Positions 9,001-16,297 of a DNA stretch of 64,000 bases are shown here, in pieces. The translations under genes were made by a program, and so were the position numbers. Each line of letters starts with the position of its first letter. The first letter of the stretch is position 1. The DNA is from 34-65-8 sp963529855 (GTDB lineage Bacteria; Pseudomonadota; Alphaproteobacteria; Sphingomonadales; Sphingomonadaceae): contig CAURZK010000003.1 of assembly GCA_963529855.1 (NCBI GenBank), positions 62,001 through 126,000 on the forward strand, given 5' to 3'. The notes below the pieces were generated by a model. That model searched no databases and was not told where the DNA came from. It was given only the letters and a program-made list of their open reading frames with translations.

Positions 9001-10739
9001 ATCGTGCCCAGATCGCCGTCCGCCAGCGCGGTAGGAATTTCCGTCAGCACGCGGAAGCCGAAGTTTTCGAGCGCGGGCACCGCGTCCGACAGCGGCAGCG
9101 CGCCTTCGTGTTCGTAGACCTTGAGCCGCATCAGCCCTTCAGCGTCGCCCGGCAGTGTGAACAACCGCGCCCCGCGCGCCATAGCGCCATGAGGCGCTTC
9201 CGCATCGGTAGCCGACAGGTCCCGCATCCTGGCGATGTCGAGAGCCGCTTCACGGGGGCCGTATTCCGCGCGGTAGGAGGTGGGGAAGGCATCGGCGAAA
9301 CGCCCGGCGATCGCAGCAGCGCGCCCCGCCTCCATCGTTTCGGCGAGTTCGGTCTCGACCGCCTCGCCCCAGCCCCGCAGCAGGCGCTGGAGCTGTGCAT
9401 CGAGCGCAGCCTCGTCATGCGTGGTCCCGGTTGCGCGCAGATCCAGCACGAAACGCAGCGTGGCGAGATTGCCGCCTTCTACCTGCAGGCTCCAGTCCAG
9501 CATGTCGGCGCCGGTCCCGGTTTCGAGCAGGCTCTGGATTTGCAGGCGTACCTGGGTCGACAACATGTCGCGCGGCAACCACACGAACGCGAACAGGTGG
9601 CGGGCCAGCGGCGCTTCGACCAGTGCCAGCCGTGGCCGGGGGCGGTCGACCAGGCTCATCATCGCGGTCGAGACACGCTCGATATCGGCGTCGGAAAAAC
9701 CGATCAACAGGTCGTGCGGCAATTCGGTCAATGCATGGACGAGGGCCTTGCCCGCATGCCCGACCGGATCGAAGTCGAACTTGTCCATCAAGGCGGCAAG
9801 CTGCGCCCGCATCCGGGGCACTTCGGCCGGCGGCGCGGCAAGCGCGGCGCTGGTCCATACGCCTGCGTGGATCGAGATCGCGGTGACCTTTTTGCCTTCG
9901 CGCACGGGAACGATGAACAGGTCGAGCGGGACCCGGCGATGGACATTGCTGACCCGGTTTGCCTTGACGATCAGCGGCAACCGCTCGCCGCTGCGCTTGG
10001 GATCATCGAACCACGCGAACGCCCGGTCGTAGCTCGCGTCGGCAAGGATTTGCCTGGCGCTGCGCTTGCAGATGCCGAGCAGGTCGGCGTGGCCGCCGTC
10101 GCGCCGGCGCGTGACGTGACCCAGCAAGGTCAGCATTCCGCCTTCTAGCCATTCGAGCAGCGCGGCCCCTTCCGCATCATCCAGCGTCGCGGCATCGGCG
10201 CGCATCCGCTCGCGCATGCGCGGCCAGTCATTCACCGCCGCGTAAACGTCGCCAAGCGTGGTCTGAAGCGCCTGCTCCAGTTCGCGCCGCTGGCGGGCAT
10301 CAACCCGCGCGGTTTCGATGTAGATCATCGATTCCCACGCGAATCCGGCCTGTTCATCGATTCCCGTCAGATCACATTCTGCAGAACGGCGCGCGGGTAC
10401 GACTGGGTGGATCAACCGGTCGATCGCGAGGCCGAAGGCGGCAAAGGTCGCTGCAATCGAATCGACCAGGAACGGCATGTCATCGTTGACCACCGCGATC
10501 CGCATCATGCGACGCCCTTCGCTGACCGTCGCGAGGTGGAGAGACGGTTCGCCGGCAGTCCGGCGGGCGGCGGCATCCAGCACGAAAGCGGCGGCATCGT
10601 GCATTTCCGCATCGCTCATCGGCGTGTCGCCGGGCAGCAACGAGTCCCGCATCTGCGCGGCAAGTGCCGCGATCAAGCCCTTGTGTCCTGCCAGCCGCCG
10701 GGCATGTTCGCCCGCCGTTTCACCCGCTTTCGAACCCAT
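6018..10739 (-). CDS. NAD-dependent glutamate dehydrogenase, large (about 180 kDa) type
   Basis: A 1573-residue catabolic glutamate dehydrogenase oxidising glutamate to 2-oxoglutarate and ammonia with NAD. The length matches the GDH180-type family, which has long N-terminal regulatory modules (ACT-like) and a central catalytic domain. The conserved catalytic stretch PTGAKGGFYPK is near residues 806-815, and the NAD-binding half follows with GEGANLGVTQ. The start is supported by GGAG seven bases upstream. A candidate promoter and a hairpin precede the gene. It links nitrogen and carbon flow, as does glnE at 22.5 kb, but the two loci are not contiguous. Confidence 0.95.
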   Translation of the reverse strand: MGSKAGETAGEHARRLAGHKGLIAALAAQMRDSLLPGDTPMSDAEMHDAAAFVLDAAARRTAGEPSLHLATVSEGRRMMRIAVVNDDMPFLVDSIAATFAAFGLAIDRLIHPVVPARRSAECDLTGIDEQAGFAWESMIYIETARVDARQRRELEQALQTTLGDVYAAVNDWPRMRERMRADAATLDDAEGAALLEWLEGGMLTLLGHVTRRRDGGHADLLGICKRSARQILADASYDRAFAWFDDPKRSGERLPLIVKANRVSNVHRRVPLDLFIVPVREGKKVTAISIHAGVWTSAALAAPPAEVPRMRAQLAALMDKFDFDPVGHAGKALVHALTELPHDLLIGFSDADIERVSTAMMSLVDRPRPRLALVEAPLARHLFAFVWLPRDMLSTQVRLQIQSLLETGTGADMLDWSLQVEGGNLATLRFVLDLRATGTTHDEAALDAQLQRLLRGWGEAVETELAETMEAGRAAAIAGRFADAFPTSYRAEYGPREAALDIARMRDLSATDAEAPHGAMARGARLFTLPGDAEGLMRLKVYEHEGALPLSDAVPALENFGFRVLTEIPTALADGDLGTIHDFQLALAEGDTAAPLLQRAAAIEDAIAAVLNGLAEDDPFNRLIIGTGLAMQEADWLRAFYRYLRQTGMGFTIYTVVDALSRAPAVTRALVALFRALHDPAHPGDRDVAADEARAAIRQGLTKVAAINDDRLLRLYQTLIGAILRTNAFAPAGEEALAFKIDSSLVPGLPKPVPWREIFVYSARVEGIHLRAGPVARGGLRWSDRRDDFRTEILGLMKAQRVKNAVIVPTGAKGGFYPKQLPDPARDRDGWAAEGQASYELFIRTLLSVTDNIVAGKVVHPQQVVIRDGADPYFVVAADKGTAKFSDVANAIAEAHDFWLGDAFASGGSNGYDHKAMGITAKGAWVSVQRHFLEMGVDVQVDPVRVAGCGDMSGDVFGNGMLLSQSIKLIAAYDHRHIFIDPDPDAAASWAERKRMFDLPRSSWEDYDKSLISKGGGVFPRDAKSIKLSKAAQKALGVDRAEFEPEALITAILKAPVDLLWFGGIGTYIKAESENNVQVGDPANDAIRIDGREVRAKVIGEGANLGVTQAGRIEFSLNGGRLNTDFIDNSAGVDCSDNEVNIKIALEGAKRAGRLTEKARIKLLAEMTDEVAEIVLEDNRLQALALSIAETGGASATASQLRLMEALEDRGQLDRRTEGLADSETFVRRAADGTGLTRPELAVLLSSAKLVLQDAIEASELSVDPALESALIGKFPEPMRKKFRAEILDHQLRREIVATILANRIVNRLGLVHPFELAEEEGVDLAQVASAFVAADRMLGVGPLWERLDEEPMPEAARLALFDKAALAMRSHMGDLLRSGGATATPSRVIAELEKGLADLTSDTDDLLAAESRQQSAKLRAEFVRLGAAEEMADAVAHLFDLDGSFGLARLSREADIAPRKLTGAFTDLGARLGLDWAQGTAALMAPSDVWERLLVAGLARDFQQMRLDFLRRLARRKGAKEDPEGAVADWAGEHDPAIRQFRAMIGRAQAQASVAPAMLAQIASQARNLLAR

Positions 10740-10754
10740 TCGTCCTGCTCCGCC

Positions 10755-10799
10755 AGGCGCAAAAGCGCCTCATCATATTATTGCCGCTTGATGCAACAA
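10755..10799 (-). promoter_or_regulatory. Candidate promoter and leader hairpin of glutamate dehydrogenase
   Basis: On the minus strand TTGTTG (10794-10799) and TATGAT (10772-10777) are spaced by 16 bases. Immediately downstream a perfect inverted repeat, AGGCGC-TTTT-GCGCCT (10755-10770), would form a six-pair hairpin in the 5' leader about 15 bases before the start codon. The hairpin is not followed by a U run that ends the transcript, so it is more likely a stability or translation element than a terminator. Confidence 0.45.
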
Positions 10800-10874
10800 T
10801 CCTGCGGCGATACGCCTAGCCTTCCGCAAGGGCAACCCGCCACGGCAGCCCATTTCGCGTTAGGCGTGACGTCA

Positions 10875-11855
10875 TTACGCTGCGGCGTCCATCGTCAATT
10901 GAAGCGAGCGAAGCCGGGCGGCGGGATCATAGGTCGCGCCCGAAACCACGATCTCGTCCGCGCCAGTCCGTGTGACGAAGGCAGCAATACGCTCGCGCAC
11001 TGTGGCGGGCGATCCGACCGCGCTCGCCTGCGCCAGGTGATCGATCATCGCCCGGGCCGTGTGTGGCAAGGTGTCGCGATAGCCGGCGACGGGCGGGGGC
11101 AGGTTCCCCGGATTGCTTGTACGCAGCCGGACGAAACTCTGTTGCTGCGATGTCGCGAGCAATTCCGCCTCTGCGTCGGTATCGGCGCAGAACACCGTCA
11201 TTGCCGCCATGACATAAGGGCGATCGAGTGCATCGCTGGGCTGGAACTCGCGGCGATAGAGGGCAAGGGCGCCGTCAAGATGATCAGGCGCGAAGTGCGA
11301 AGCGAATGCATAGGGCAGCCCGAGCATGGCCGCCAATCTCGCCCCGAACAGGCTCGATCCGAGCATCCATAATTCCACCTCGGCCCCGGCGCCGGGCGTC
11401 GCGCGAATACCAGCGTTGCTGTCGCCCGCGAGCAGAGCGCGCAGTTCGACCACATCCTGTGGAAACATTTCCGCCGCCCGGTGCAGGTCCTTGCGCAGGG
11501 CGCGTTGCAGTTCCGGACCTGCGCCCGGCGCCCTGCCAAGCCCCAGGTCGATCCGGCCGGGGAAGAGCGCTGCCAGTGTGCCGAATTGCTCCGCGATCTG
11601 GAACGGCGTGTGGTTGGGCAGCATGATCCCGCCCGAACCGATACGAATGGTCGACGTTGCATTGCCGATGTGTGCAAGCACCACGGCAGTCGCGCCGCCC
11701 GCGATCCCGTCCATCGCGTGGTGTTCGGCAACCCAGAACCGGCGATATCCGGTTGCGTCCGCAACACGGGCAAGATCGGTCGTCGCGGCCATTGCCTCCG
11801 CCACCGTCCCGCCTTCGCGCACCGGGACGAGATCGAGGACCGAAAGCGACGTCAT
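10875..11855 (-). CDS. LLM-class flavin-dependent oxidoreductase
   Basis: A 326-residue TIM-barrel flavoenzyme of the bacterial luciferase-like superfamily (MsnO8/LuxA-like branch). Diagnostic stretches are WVAEHHAMDG, IRIGSGGIMLPNH and PGRIDLGLGRAPG. Such enzymes use reduced FMN to oxygenate or reduce small organics; the substrate is unknown. The ATG at 11855 overlaps the stop of the TPR gene (ATGA). Longer upstream readings of this frame run through the TPR gene and are rejected. Third gene of the hydrolase-TPR-flavoenzyme operon. Confidence 0.88.
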   Translation of the reverse strand: MTSLSVLDLVPVREGGTVAEAMAATTDLARVADATGYRRFWVAEHHAMDGIAGGATAVVLAHIGNATSTIRIGSGGIMLPNHTPFQIAEQFGTLAALFPGRIDLGLGRAPGAGPELQRALRKDLHRAAEMFPQDVVELRALLAGDSNAGIRATPGAGAEVELWMLGSSLFGARLAAMLGLPYAFASHFAPDHLDGALALYRREFQPSDALDRPYVMAAMTVFCADTDAEAELLATSQQQSFVRLRTSNPGNLPPPVAGYRDTLPHTARAMIDHLAQASAVGSPATVRERIAAFVTRTGADEIVVSGATYDPAARLRSLQLTMDAAA

Positions 11856-12721
11856 TGCGCAGCGGACCCGGGTGCTGGCACGCCAAGCTGGTCGAGATAG
11901 GTCTGCGCAGTCGCTGCAACGGGCGTATCCGGCGCCATCGCGATGACCGACTGCCACGATCGCCGCGCGGCAGCATCGTTACCAGCCAGCACTGCGATCA
12001 CGCCCGCCTCCAGGCCTACCTCGGGATTGCGCGGGGCAAGCATGGCGGCACGCTCGATCTGCTGCTGGGCTTCGACAAGCCGTTCCTGCTGACGCGACAG
12101 CCGGGACGAAATCAACCATGTGACCGGATCGTCAGGCAAAGCCGCACGCGCTTCGGCCAGCATCGCGGCGGCCCGGTCGGCCTGGCCCAATCGGTGGAGG
12201 GGATGCGCCATGTCGCGCGCAATGCGGCCGGCCAAGGCCGCTTTGCGCGCAGCGCGCGCTTCGCCAAGTGCCGTTTCGAACCGCGTCAAAGCGCGCTGAT
12301 AATCACCGGTCGCTTCGGCGGCGATCGCAGCAGCCGCAGCCAGTTCGGCACGGCGCGACGCTTCGCCGGCAGGCGCCGCTTCGAGCGACTGAGCGAAAGC
12401 TGCCTCCGCCTCGTCCCACCGTTCAAGCGCGGACAGGGCAAAGCCGAGACATTCGGCCGCAATCGATCGTTCAGCCCCTTGGGCACTTGCAAGTCGATCC
12501 TCCGCCGTTTCGACCGCATCAAGGGGCGCGATCTGCGCGGCTTCGCGACAAGGATCGACGTCGCGCGCCGGCCGGGCGGGCAAGGCCGGCTCTGCAGAAG
12601 ATGCGGCGCGTGCGCGGTTGAGGCGGCGCTGTTCCAGCAGTTCTTCCGGCACGGCCGGGGGTGCCCCCGCGCCTGGCATGGGCCCGACCTGCATGAGGAG
12701 AAGGGGAAGAAGGGACAGCAT
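11852..12721 (-). CDS. Exported tetratricopeptide-repeat protein
   Basis: A 289-residue protein starting MLSLLPLLLMQ, a short hydrophobic signal-like segment, followed by helical repeats. TPR-like units are seen in the stretches ECLGFALSALERWDEAEAAF, ATGDYQRALTRFETAL and HRLGQADRAAAMLAEARAAL. It probably sits in the periplasm or on the membrane as a scaffold. It lies 11 bases after the alpha/beta hydrolase and overlaps the flavoenzyme gene by four bases, so it is probably co-translated with them. Partner unknown. Confidence 0.75.
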   Translation of the reverse strand: MLSLLPLLLMQVGPMPGAGAPPAVPEELLEQRRLNRARAASSAEPALPARPARDVDPCREAAQIAPLDAVETAEDRLASAQGAERSIAAECLGFALSALERWDEAEAAFAQSLEAAPAGEASRRAELAAAAAIAAEATGDYQRALTRFETALGEARAARKAALAGRIARDMAHPLHRLGQADRAAAMLAEARAALPDDPVTWLISSRLSRQQERLVEAQQQIERAAMLAPRNPEVGLEAGVIAVLAGNDAAARRSWQSVIAMAPDTPVAATAQTYLDQLGVPAPGSAAQ

Positions 12722-12732
12722 CGATCGTCTCG

Positions 12733-13461
12733 CTACAGCGCGGCCAGGGTGCGCAGCAACAGGGCAATGTCCTGTTCGCGCGACAGGCGGTGATCGCCGT
12801 CCTTGACCAGCGTGACCTGTACCGCGTCCGAACGGAGTGCATCGGCAAGGCGCAGGCTGATCTCCCACGGCACATCGGCGTCGCGCTGGCCGTGGATCAA
12901 GCACACGGGGCAATCGATCGCGATCGTCCGCTCCAGCATCAGGTGCGTCTGCGCATCGTGCCAGAAGCCGGCGTAGGTCGGGGTGGGATCGGGACCATAG
13001 GGATTGTCCTCGAATACCGTCTGCCCCGCTGCGAGAGCCCGTTTTTGCTCCGCGTCGTAGCCCCACTCGGAAAAGTCTGGCGCCGCGGCGACGCCGACCA
13101 TGCCTGCGACCCGCTTGCCGAGCGCCTCGGCAATCAGCAGCATCAGCCAGCCGCCCATGCTTGACCCGGCCAGAATCACGGGGCCTTCGATCCGCGCCTC
13201 GATCAGTGCGACGACTTCGTCGGCCCAGCGGCGCGGGGTCCCGTCGGCAAAATCACCCTCGCTCTCGCCGCAGCCAGAGTAGTCGAGCAGCAAGCAGGCG
13301 CGCGCGTTCGCGCGCGCCCAGTCAAACACCGCGGTCGCCTTGCCCCCGGCCATGTCAGACATATAGCCGGGCAGGAACACGATCGTCGGGCCTGCGCCCG
13401 GCGCGTGGCGATGGGCGATCCGCACGCCGCCGGGCGAGGTGAACATGGCAATATCGGTCAT
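12733..13461 (-). CDS. Alpha/beta hydrolase
   Basis: A 242-residue cytoplasmic hydrolase. The nucleophile elbow GSSMGG (serine near residue 98), the oxyanion region FLPGYMSDM, and the later acid and base in HGQRDADVP and DGDHRLS form a complete Ser-Asp-His triad. The sequence resembles the carboxylesterase/palmitoyl-hydrolase-like group often found in alphaproteobacteria. The start MTDIAMF is chosen because upstream sequence in this frame lacks protein-like character. First gene of the operon with the TPR protein and flavoenzyme. Substrate unknown. Confidence 0.85.
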   Translation of the reverse strand: MTDIAMFTSPGGVRIAHRHAPGAGPTIVFLPGYMSDMAGGKATAVFDWARANARACLLLDYSGCGESEGDFADGTPRRWADEVVALIEARIEGPVILAGSSMGGWLMLLIAEALGKRVAGMVGVAAAPDFSEWGYDAEQKRALAAGQTVFEDNPYGPDPTPTYAGFWHDAQTHLMLERTIAIDCPVCLIHGQRDADVPWEISLRLADALRSDAVQVTLVKDGDHRLSREQDIALLLRTLAAL

Positions 13462-13517
13462 CGCATCGCAATGCCCTGACCTGCAATGATGGCGCAAGCG
13501 CCCGAAGGCTTGTTTGC

Positions 13518-14261
13518 CTACTCGATCCAATAGCCGACGACTCTCCACGCCCCGCCTTCCCGCGCCAGCGTCAGCGTTTCGGTCACCTTGGCGCGGCCCG
13601 CGAAGCTCGTGCGGAAGCGGACCATTTCCAGACCGCGCGGCGGGGCGGGAACACTGTCGTGGGTCAGAGCTTCTCGCGACAGCATCGCACCCAGCGGCAC
13701 GCGCGCCTGCCGCGAGGCATCGGTCCACTGCTCGACCGTGTTGAGATCGCGGAACTGGCTGCCCGTCGCACGCCAGCTGGCATCCCATTGCTCCGCATCG
13801 ACCAGCGCCAGCCAATCGCGCGCGGCCTGGGTCACTTCGGCTTCCAGCGCAGCCACTTGCGCTGGCTTGGCAGCGGCCGGATCGGCGGGCTGCGGGACGA
13901 GGGAAAGGGCGAGTATTCCGAGCATAACGGACATGACGATCACTCCTGCAATGGCGAGCCATGAGCGGCCCCGCCCTGCAGCAGCCTCACCGGGCAATGA
14001 CGACCGATCAGCCCCCAAAGTCATGTCCCCCAGGAATTGGGGGTCGGCGGAAGCGGCTTGGCCTTCCGCCTCGAGCAGCTTGCGCGCTGCCTCGCGACTG
14101 CTCGACACAGCCAGCTTGCGCCGCGCATCGCGCAGTCGTTCGTTGATGGTGTGTACCGACAGGCCCAGCTCGCGCGCGGTCGATTTGGCATCGTGGCCAC
14201 GCACGATCAGCCGCAGCGTCTGCTTTTCCCTTTCCGTCAGCGCCTCACAGCCTTGAGTCAT
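13518..14261 (-). CDS. Membrane-anchored LuxR-type HTH regulator with DUF4019 domain
   Basis: A 247-residue one-component regulator. Residues 1-66 form a LuxR/GerE helix-turn-helix (LTEREKQTLRLIVRG, then ARELGLSVHTINERL). A polar linker leads to one membrane segment near residues 100-122 (IVMSVMLGILALSLV). The rest, about residues 145-247, resembles DUF4019, which would lie outside the membrane. The layout implies that an envelope signal is sensed by DUF4019 and passed to a DNA-binding domain held at the membrane. Its upstream region has a strong palindrome (14296-14313) that could be its operator. Divergent from the ribbon-helix-helix gene. ATG at 14261 is preferred over GTG two codons earlier. 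Confidence 0.8.
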   Translation of the reverse strand: MTQGCEALTEREKQTLRLIVRGHDAKSTARELGLSVHTINERLRDARRKLAVSSSREAARKLLEAEGQAASADPQFLGDMTLGADRSSLPGEAAAGRGRSWLAIAGVIVMSVMLGILALSLVPQPADPAAAKPAQVAALEAEVTQAARDWLALVDAEQWDASWRATGSQFRDLNTVEQWTDASRQARVPLGAMLSREALTHDSVPAPPRGLEMVRFRTSFAGRAKVTETLTLAREGGAWRVVGYWIE

Positions 14262-14295
14262 GCGCACGGTCTAGGAACGCTATCGGGCACGGGCC

Positions 14296-14313
14296 ACCCC
14301 AAAAAATTGGGGT
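14296..14313. promoter_or_regulatory. Palindromic operator candidate ACCCCAA-N4-TTGGGGT
   Basis: A perfect inverted repeat with seven-base arms and an AAAA spacer lies between the divergent HTH-DUF4019 and ribbon-helix-helix genes, 35 bases from the regulator start. A related element with CCCCC/GGGGG arms and the same AATTGGGG half is inside the regulator's linker codons at 14027-14043. It is AT-centred and could alternatively form a hairpin, but no U run follows. Confidence 0.4.
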
Positions 14314-14388
14314 CCCGCGGAAGGCGTAATACTGCAAGCCGTCTTATGAGACGCGCTGCGCGCTGCAATCGCTGCTACAGACCAAGCA

Positions 14389-14664
14389 ATGTCCGTGCCC
14401 TATCACCCCCCCGTCAAACGCTCGGTCGCGATCGCCGGGCACAAGACATCGATCAGCCTGGAACCATTGTTCTGGGACATGCTCGTCGAAGCCGCCATGC
14501 GGGAAAAGGTGCCGATCAGTGCGCTCATCGCCCGGATCGACGAAGAGCGGATCGCCAGCGCACAGCCGTGCGGGCTGGCTGGCGCGATCAGGCTGTGGCT
14601 GGTCCACAGCCAAAGGGGCGACCCGCCGCGGCAAGTCGCCCCCCAGGAAGACCGATCCGGTTAG
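14389..14664 (+). CDS. Ribbon-helix-helix domain protein
   Basis: A 91-residue protein with the ribbon-helix-helix fold of the PF13467 type: a beta strand (KRSVAIAGHKTSISLEPLFW) followed by two helices around EAAMREKVPISALIARIDEER. Such proteins bind DNA as dimers. No toxin-like gene is next to it, so there is no support for an antitoxin role. It is divergent from the HTH-DUF4019 regulator and shares its palindrome-containing upstream region. Confidence 0.75.
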   Translation: MSVPYHPPVKRSVAIAGHKTSISLEPLFWDMLVEAAMREKVPISALIARIDEERIASAQPCGLAGAIRLWLVHSQRGDPPRQVAPQEDRSG

Positions 14665-14671
14665 GGATCGG

Positions 14672-14899
14672 CTAGTAGTTTGCCGGCGGGTCGCTGGCGG
14701 GGAAGCTTTCGTCGCTGGCCTGGTCAGCCTTGGTCCAGCTTCCCTTGGGCTTGTCGCGCATGGCTTCGGGCCCGGCATCACGTACGGTCGCGTCGCCCTG
14801 GTTGCCGGCGAAGGCGGGCTGCGAACGGTTCTGGTTCTTCTCGTAGACCTTGTATCCGGCATAACCGAGGGCCCCGAGAGCGGCGAGTTTGAGCAACAT
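14672..14899 (-). CDS. Small single-pass membrane protein
   Basis: A 75-residue protein with a hydrophobic N-terminus (LLKLAALGALGYAGYKVYEK) and a polar tail rich in Asp, Ser and Pro that ends DESFPASDPPANY. It has a good ribosome binding site (AAAGGAC, seven bases before ATG). Similar short proteins with the SFPASDPP tail are familiar from sphingomonads, with no known function. It is convergent with the ribbon-helix-helix gene, with only seven bases between the two stops. Confidence 0.75.
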   Translation of the reverse strand: MLLKLAALGALGYAGYKVYEKNQNRSQPAFAGNQGDATVRDAGPEAMRDKPKGSWTKADQASDESFPASDPPANY

Positions 14900-14961
14900 G
14901 GTGAATGTCCTTTCTTCCCCCGCAACGCGCGATCGGGACGAAAGGTTTCAAGTGTTTGCGC

Positions 14962-16245
14962 TCAATCGTCGCCAATGCGTTCGATATCGGCGCCGACCAG
15001 TTGCAGCTTCTCTTCCAGGCGTTCGTAACCACGGTCGAGATGGTAGATCCGGCGCACGATGGTCTCGCCTTCCGCTGCCAGGGCAGCGATGATCAGACTC
15101 ATGGAAGCACGCAAGTCGGTCGCCATGACTTCGGCGCCGTGCATCCGGTCAACGCCCTTGACGATGGCGGTGCGGCCCTCGGTTTCGATCTGCGCGCCCA
15201 TGCGGGCCAATTCAGGCACGTGCATGTAACGGTTCTCGAAGATCGTTTCCTTGAGAACGCTGGTGCCTTCTGCCCGGCACAGCAGGCTCATCAACTGCGC
15301 CTGCATGTCGGTCGCGAGGCCGGGATAGGGGGCGGTGGTCAGGTTGACCGATTTCAAGGTGCTGTTGGCAGCAACGCGGACACCTTTCCTGCTTTCTTCC
15401 ACCTCGCATCCGATCGCGCGCAGGGCATGGAGAGTGGCGTGCATTTCGCCCGCGTTGGCACCTTCGAGAAACACGTCGCCCCCGGTGATCGCAGCCGCAC
15501 AGGCATAGGAGCCCGCCTCGATCCGGTCGGCCATGACACGGTAGGTCGCGCCGTGAAGCCGTTTGACGCCGTGGATGGTGAGGTCGGAGCCTCCGATTCC
15601 CTCGATCTCCGCACCCATCGCCACGAGCAGGTTGCACAGATCGACGATTTCGGGCTCGCGCGCGGCGTTGAACAGGCGACTGGTGCCGTTTGCCAATACC
15701 GCCGCCATCAACGCGTTTTCGGTCGCACCGACCGAGACGACCGGGAAGTCGTAGTCTCCGCCCGGCAGGCCGCCATCGGGCGCAACCGCCTTCACGTAGC
15801 CTGCCGCCAGCTCGATCTGCGCGCCGAACGCTTCCAATGCCTTCAAGTGCAAGTCGATCGGGCGGTTGCCGATGGCGCAGCCGCCGGGCAGCGAAACGGT
15901 CGCCTCTCCCATTCGCGCCAACATCGGGCCAAGGACCAGGATGGAAGCGCGCATCTTGCGCACCAGATCATAGGGCGCGACGGTGGACGTGATCCGGGTC
16001 GCTTCCATGCTCATCACCCGGCCGAAATCTTCCGGCCGCGTGCCCTGGATCACCGTGGTGACGCCGAACTGGTTCATCAGGTGCTGAAACCCGTCGATGT
16101 CGGCAAGACGCGGCAGGTTGCGCAGCGTCACCGGCTCTTCTGTCAGAAGCGCACAGGGTATCAGCGTGAGCGCGGAGTTCTTCGCGCCCGAAATGGGAAT
16201 CGTGCCGGATAGGCGGTTGCCGCCACGGATGATGAGCTTGTCCAT
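14962..16245 (-). CDS. murA: UDP-N-acetylglucosamine 1-carboxyvinyltransferase MurA
   Basis: A 427-residue cytoplasmic enzyme for the first committed step of peptidoglycan synthesis, transferring enolpyruvate from PEP to UDP-GlcNAc. The N-terminus MDKLIIRGGNRLSG and the ISGAKNSAL stretch are typical. The catalytic loop LPGGCAIGNRP keeps the cysteine (about residue 119) attacked by fosfomycin. The start is set by family length; upstream codons in frame are arginine-rich noise. Confidence 0.96.
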   Translation of the reverse strand: MDKLIIRGGNRLSGTIPISGAKNSALTLIPCALLTEEPVTLRNLPRLADIDGFQHLMNQFGVTTVIQGTRPEDFGRVMSMEATRITSTVAPYDLVRKMRASILVLGPMLARMGEATVSLPGGCAIGNRPIDLHLKALEAFGAQIELAAGYVKAVAPDGGLPGGDYDFPVVSVGATENALMAAVLANGTSRLFNAAREPEIVDLCNLLVAMGAEIEGIGGSDLTIHGVKRLHGATYRVMADRIEAGSYACAAAITGGDVFLEGANAGEMHATLHALRAIGCEVEESRKGVRVAANSTLKSVNLTTAPYPGLATDMQAQLMSLLCRAEGTSVLKETIFENRYMHVPELARMGAQIETEGRTAIVKGVDRMHGAEVMATDLRASMSLIIAALAAEGETIVRRIYHLDRGYERLEEKLQLVGADIERIGDD

Positions 16246-16297
16246 GGCGGAGCGTTTACCGCGAATCGTGTCCCGCGCAATGGGCGGGCGAGGCTCG

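Noticed and set aside
14389..14664. Ribbon-helix-helix protein as an antitoxin
   Set aside because: No toxin-like gene is adjacent; the next gene is a convergent small membrane protein.
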